Assembly (NCBI GenBank): GCA_013813945.1
Contig: JACCQV010000983.1
Location: 1-11,490, forward strand
Source: Deltaproteobacteria bacterium
GTDB taxonomy: Bacteria; Myxococcota_A; Polyangia; Haliangiales; Haliangiaceae
Length of the DNA stretch: 11,490 bases
Direction of reading: 5' to 3'
Position 1 is the first letter of the stretch, and each line of letters opens with the position of its first letter. Below, one piece after another: positions 9,465 to 11,490 of this stretch. A program made the translations under genes and the position numbers. The notes beneath the pieces are model-generated. The model had not been told where the DNA came from and ran no database searches. It saw nothing but the letters and a program-made list of their open reading frames with translations.

Positions 9465-10895
9465 CTACGGGCGCTCGAGCCGCGCGAGATAGAACGCGTC
9501 GGCATCCGGGGGCCACGTCCGGTGCGCCGAGACCAGCCGCAGATCCGTACGGGCGAGCAGCGCCGCGATCTGGTCAGGGCCTTCCGCACGCGTGAACGTG
9601 CACACCGAGTAGATCAGGACGCCTCCGGGCCCGAGGCGCGGGACGACGGCGTCGAGAAGCTGCGCCTGGAGCTGTGCGAGCCGCGGGACGTCGTCGGGGA
9701 CGAGCCGCCACTTTGCATCCGGGTGGCGACGCAGGACGCCAAGACCGGAGCACGGGGCATCGAGGACGATGAGGTCGTACGCGGCCGCTAGCCGTGCCGA
9801 TGGGTCGAGCAGGTCGCAGACGACCGGACGGATGCTCGTGAGGCCGAGCCGGGCCGCCGTGGCTTCGAGGAGGCCGAGCTTGGTCTTCGACAGATCGGCC
9901 GCATCGATCGAGCCCGCGTCGTCGCACAGCTCGGCGAGGTGCGTCGACTTGCCGCCGACACCTGCACACGCATCGAGGATCCGCATCCCGGCGCGCGGGG
10001 CTGCGGCATGACCGACGAGCTGTGCTCCGGTGTCCTGCACGGTCCACCGGCCCGCGAGGAACGAGGGGCTCTTGCCCGGATCACCGAGGCCGTCGATCTG
10101 GAGCGCCATCGGCGCGACGTCGCCGTCGCAAAGCGTCGCGCCGATCGGCATGGCGGTGACGCCGCCGGTGGCAAGCTCGGCGATCACCGCATCGCGCGTG
10201 CCTGCGCGGCGATTGACGCGCGCCACCAGCGGCGCCGAGTGCGCGAATGCGGCGGCGACCGCGGCGAGCGGTGAGGCGTCGCGGGCCGCGGTGACCGGAG
10301 GAGCCGTCGGCGCGCTGTACGCGGCGAGCTCGTGGCTGAAGCGATCGCGTCCAGAGATCGCTTCACCCGCAAACCCCGTTGCCCCCACCGTGGTGAGTGC
10401 GCCGACGCCGTCGCCGACCGAGGCCGCGAGCTCGTCGAGGATCCAGCGAGGGAGTGAATACTCGATCTCGAGCCGCTCCATCGGGTCCGTCGGGAGCTCG
10501 GGCTCCTTTGCCGTCGAGATCTTGCGGAGCACCGCATTGCAGAACCCGGCGAGCTTCGCGCCACCGCCGGCGCGCACCGCAGCCACCGCATCGTCGACCG
10601 CCGCGTACCCCGGCACGCGATCGAGGAACAGCAGCTGGTACGCCGCAATTCGCAAGGCGGTCAGGACTCGAGGCGGCGTCTTCTTGAGGTCGGCATGCGC
10701 GCGGATCGCGCGATCGATCCGCGTGCGATGCCGCAGCACCCCGTAGACGAGCTCCGACGCGAGGCGTCGATCCCGATCCGGAAGGCCAGCGCGCGCGAGC
10801 TCACCATCGAGGGTGGGCGTGGCCCACGCGCGATCCTTCTCGATTCGATCCAGGACCCGGCGAGCGACCTCTCGTGACGAGACCGGCGCGCTCAT
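9465..10895 (-). CDS. rsmB: 16S rRNA (cytosine-5) methyltransferase, RsmB/Sun family
   Basis: In Escherichia coli this enzyme methylates C967 of 16S rRNA using S-adenosylmethionine. The 476 residues begin with a NusB-like RNA-binding domain (about 4-135). The methyltransferase domain follows, with the SAM loop ILDACAGVGGKSTHL (306-320), the catalytic cysteine C382 in DAPCSGLGVLRRHPD, and the second conserved cysteine C432 in YSVCTF. The usual DACAAPGGK loop reads DACAGVGGK here. An Ala-rich stretch of about 55 residues (roughly 165-220) sits between the helical linker and PLVARVNRR, where relatives have only a short connection; this explains the above-average length. The ATG at 10895 lies one base after the fmt stop (TGAGATG), with GGAG 10 bases upstream. 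It forms an fmt-rsmB operon as in many bacteria. Confidence 0.95.
   Translation of the reverse strand: MSAPVSSREVARRVLDRIEKDRAWATPTLDGELARAGLPDRDRRLASELVYGVLRHRTRIDRAIRAHADLKKTPPRVLTALRIAAYQLLFLDRVPGYAAVDDAVAAVRAGGGAKLAGFCNAVLRKISTAKEPELPTDPMERLEIEYSLPRWILDELAASVGDGVGALTTVGATGFAGEAISGRDRFSHELAAYSAPTAPPVTAARDASPLAAVAAAFAHSAPLVARVNRRAGTRDAVIAELATGGVTAMPIGATLCDGDVAPMALQIDGLGDPGKSPSFLAGRWTVQDTGAQLVGHAAAPRAGMRILDACAGVGGKSTHLAELCDDAGSIDAADLSKTKLGLLEATAARLGLTSIRPVVCDLLDPSARLAAAYDLIVLDAPCSGLGVLRRHPDAKWRLVPDDVPRLAQLQAQLLDAVVPRLGPGGVLIYSVCTFTRAEGPDQIAALLARTDLRLVSAHRTWPPDADAFYLARLERP
10852..10888 (+). repeat. 37-bp inverted repeat, left arm (start of rsmB)
   Basis: These 37 bases cover codons of the rsmB N-terminus (PVSSREVARRVL). 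Their exact reverse complement is found at 11454-11490, the last bases of the window. The arms are separated by 565 bases. This arm fits its gene naturally, so it is the original copy. Confidence 0.9.
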
Positions 10896-10896
10896 C

Positions 10897-11490
10897 TCAG
10901 ACGGGCTCCGTACCCGGCCGACTCAACAGATCTCCGACGCCAACGCCGCGACCCGCAGCGAACTGCGCGGCGGTCAGCCGCTTGCGGCCGGGTGCCTGGA
11001 TCTCGCGGATCACGCAGACGTCTTCCCCGCACACGACATGGAGCCCTGCGTCGTCGATCGCGATCACGGTCCCCGGTGCATCGGTGCCAGGTGGCCGCGG
11101 CTTGGCCGTCGCGCGGAACAGCTTGACGATCTGCGCACGGTGCAGCGCCTGCGCGCCCGGCCATGGATCGACGCCACGGATGCGAGCGGCAACCGCGGTG
11201 GCGGGCTGGGTGAAATCGACGACGCCATCCGACTTCTGCAGCATCGGCGCGTGCGTCGCCGCCGCGTGATACTGTGGAATCGGCCGTGCGGTTCCGTCTG
11301 CGATCGCGGCAACTGCCTCGAGCATCGCCGCGGCGCCAATCGGGGCGAGTCGAGCGAGCAGCTCGCCCGAGGTCTCGGTCGGATCGATCGTGATCTTGCG
11401 CTCGAGGAGCACGGGCCCGGTGTCCATCCCCTCATCGAGCTGCATGATCGTGACGCCGGTCTCGTCACGAGAGGTCGCTCGCCGGGTCCT
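10897..11490 (-). CDS. fmt: Methionyl-tRNA formyltransferase, C-terminal part (5' end outside the window)
   Basis: Fmt transfers a formyl group from 10-formyltetrahydrofolate to methionyl-initiator tRNA for translation initiation. The visible part, about 198 codons, holds the end of the catalytic domain (ETGVTIMQLDEGMDTGPVLL) and the C-terminal OB-fold-like domain. The latter includes QKSDGVVDFTQPATAVAARI and VDPWPGA, matching the family's D-W and NPWP motifs. The full protein is usually about 310-320 residues, so the N-terminal third or more is missing, including the N/HxD active-site region. The stop at 10897-10899 is one base from the rsmB start. The outermost codons (beyond about 11466) do not fit the family and coincide with an exact inverted copy of the rsmB start, so they should not be trusted as fmt sequence. 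Confidence 0.93.
   Translation of the reverse strand, partial: RTRRATSRDETGVTIMQLDEGMDTGPVLLERKITIDPTETSGELLARLAPIGAAAMLEAVAAIADGTARPIPQYHAAATHAPMLQKSDGVVDFTQPATAVAARIRGVDPWPGAQALHRAQIVKLFRATAKPRPPGTDAPGTVIAIDDAGLHVVCGEDVCVIREIQAPGRKRLTAAQFAAGRGVGVGDLLSRPGTEPV
11454..11490 (-). repeat. 37-bp inverted repeat, right arm (window edge inside fmt)
   Basis: The last 37 bases repeat the start of rsmB in reverse complement with no mismatch. Read in the fmt frame they give RTRRATSRDETG; only DETG fits the Fmt family, while the part before it lacks the expected Gly-Ala-Ala-Pro-Ile neighbourhood. The match may continue beyond the edge. It is more likely a fold-back or assembly chimera at a contig end than a biological repeat. 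Confidence 0.85.

Overview
The window is GC-rich DNA in which every recognisable gene uses G/C-ending codons. The mix of a giant multihaem cytochrome, a receiver-XRE regulator and secreted proteins with long extra segments suggests a deltaproteobacterial or myxobacterial-type Gram-negative. That assignment is an impression from style, not a placement. The gene blocks are packed tightly and no gene-free stretch exceeds 300 bases. The right end may be the end of an assembled contig, because the last 37 bases are an exact inverted copy of the start of rsmB.

Left half (122-6721, minus strand): three tightly coupled genes that together look like an electron conduit across the whole cell envelope. 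First in transcription order is a 784-residue inner-membrane protein. It joins a degenerate cyclic-nucleotide-binding-like domain, a ferredoxin region with four [4Fe-4S] cysteine sets, and a seven-helix membrane domain whose four histidines are placed to hold two b haems. Four bases later begins an 812-residue exported cytochrome with 30 candidate haem sites arranged as ten triheme modules. Five of those sites have unusual spacing (three CX4CH, two CX5CH). Overlapping its end by 10 bases is a 603-residue outer-membrane beta-barrel with a strongly acidic segment after the signal peptide. The natural reading is inner-membrane electron module, then a periplasmic haem wire, then an outer-membrane pore. 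This resembles porin-cytochrome systems for extracellular electron transfer, but with a different inner module and a much longer wire. No catalytic subunit, surface cytochrome or cytochrome-maturation gene is in view, so direction of flow and terminal partner are unknown.

Middle (6722-8907, plus strand): a short divergent regulatory region with an 8-bp inverted repeat over the ribosome-binding site of the iron-sulphur gene; an unrecognised secreted, probably barrel-like protein; a tRNA-Pro(CGG) with its own promoter and a strong terminator; then a receiver-XRE regulator and ribulose-phosphate 3-epimerase (rpe), 15 bases apart.

Right (9071-11490): a small predicted lipoprotein on the plus strand converges, with one base between stop codons, on the minus-strand pair fmt-rsmB (initiator tRNA formylation and 16S rRNA m5C methylation). 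fmt runs off the window. A short 3' end of another plus-strand gene (1-60) and a hexamer tandem repeat lie at the left edge.
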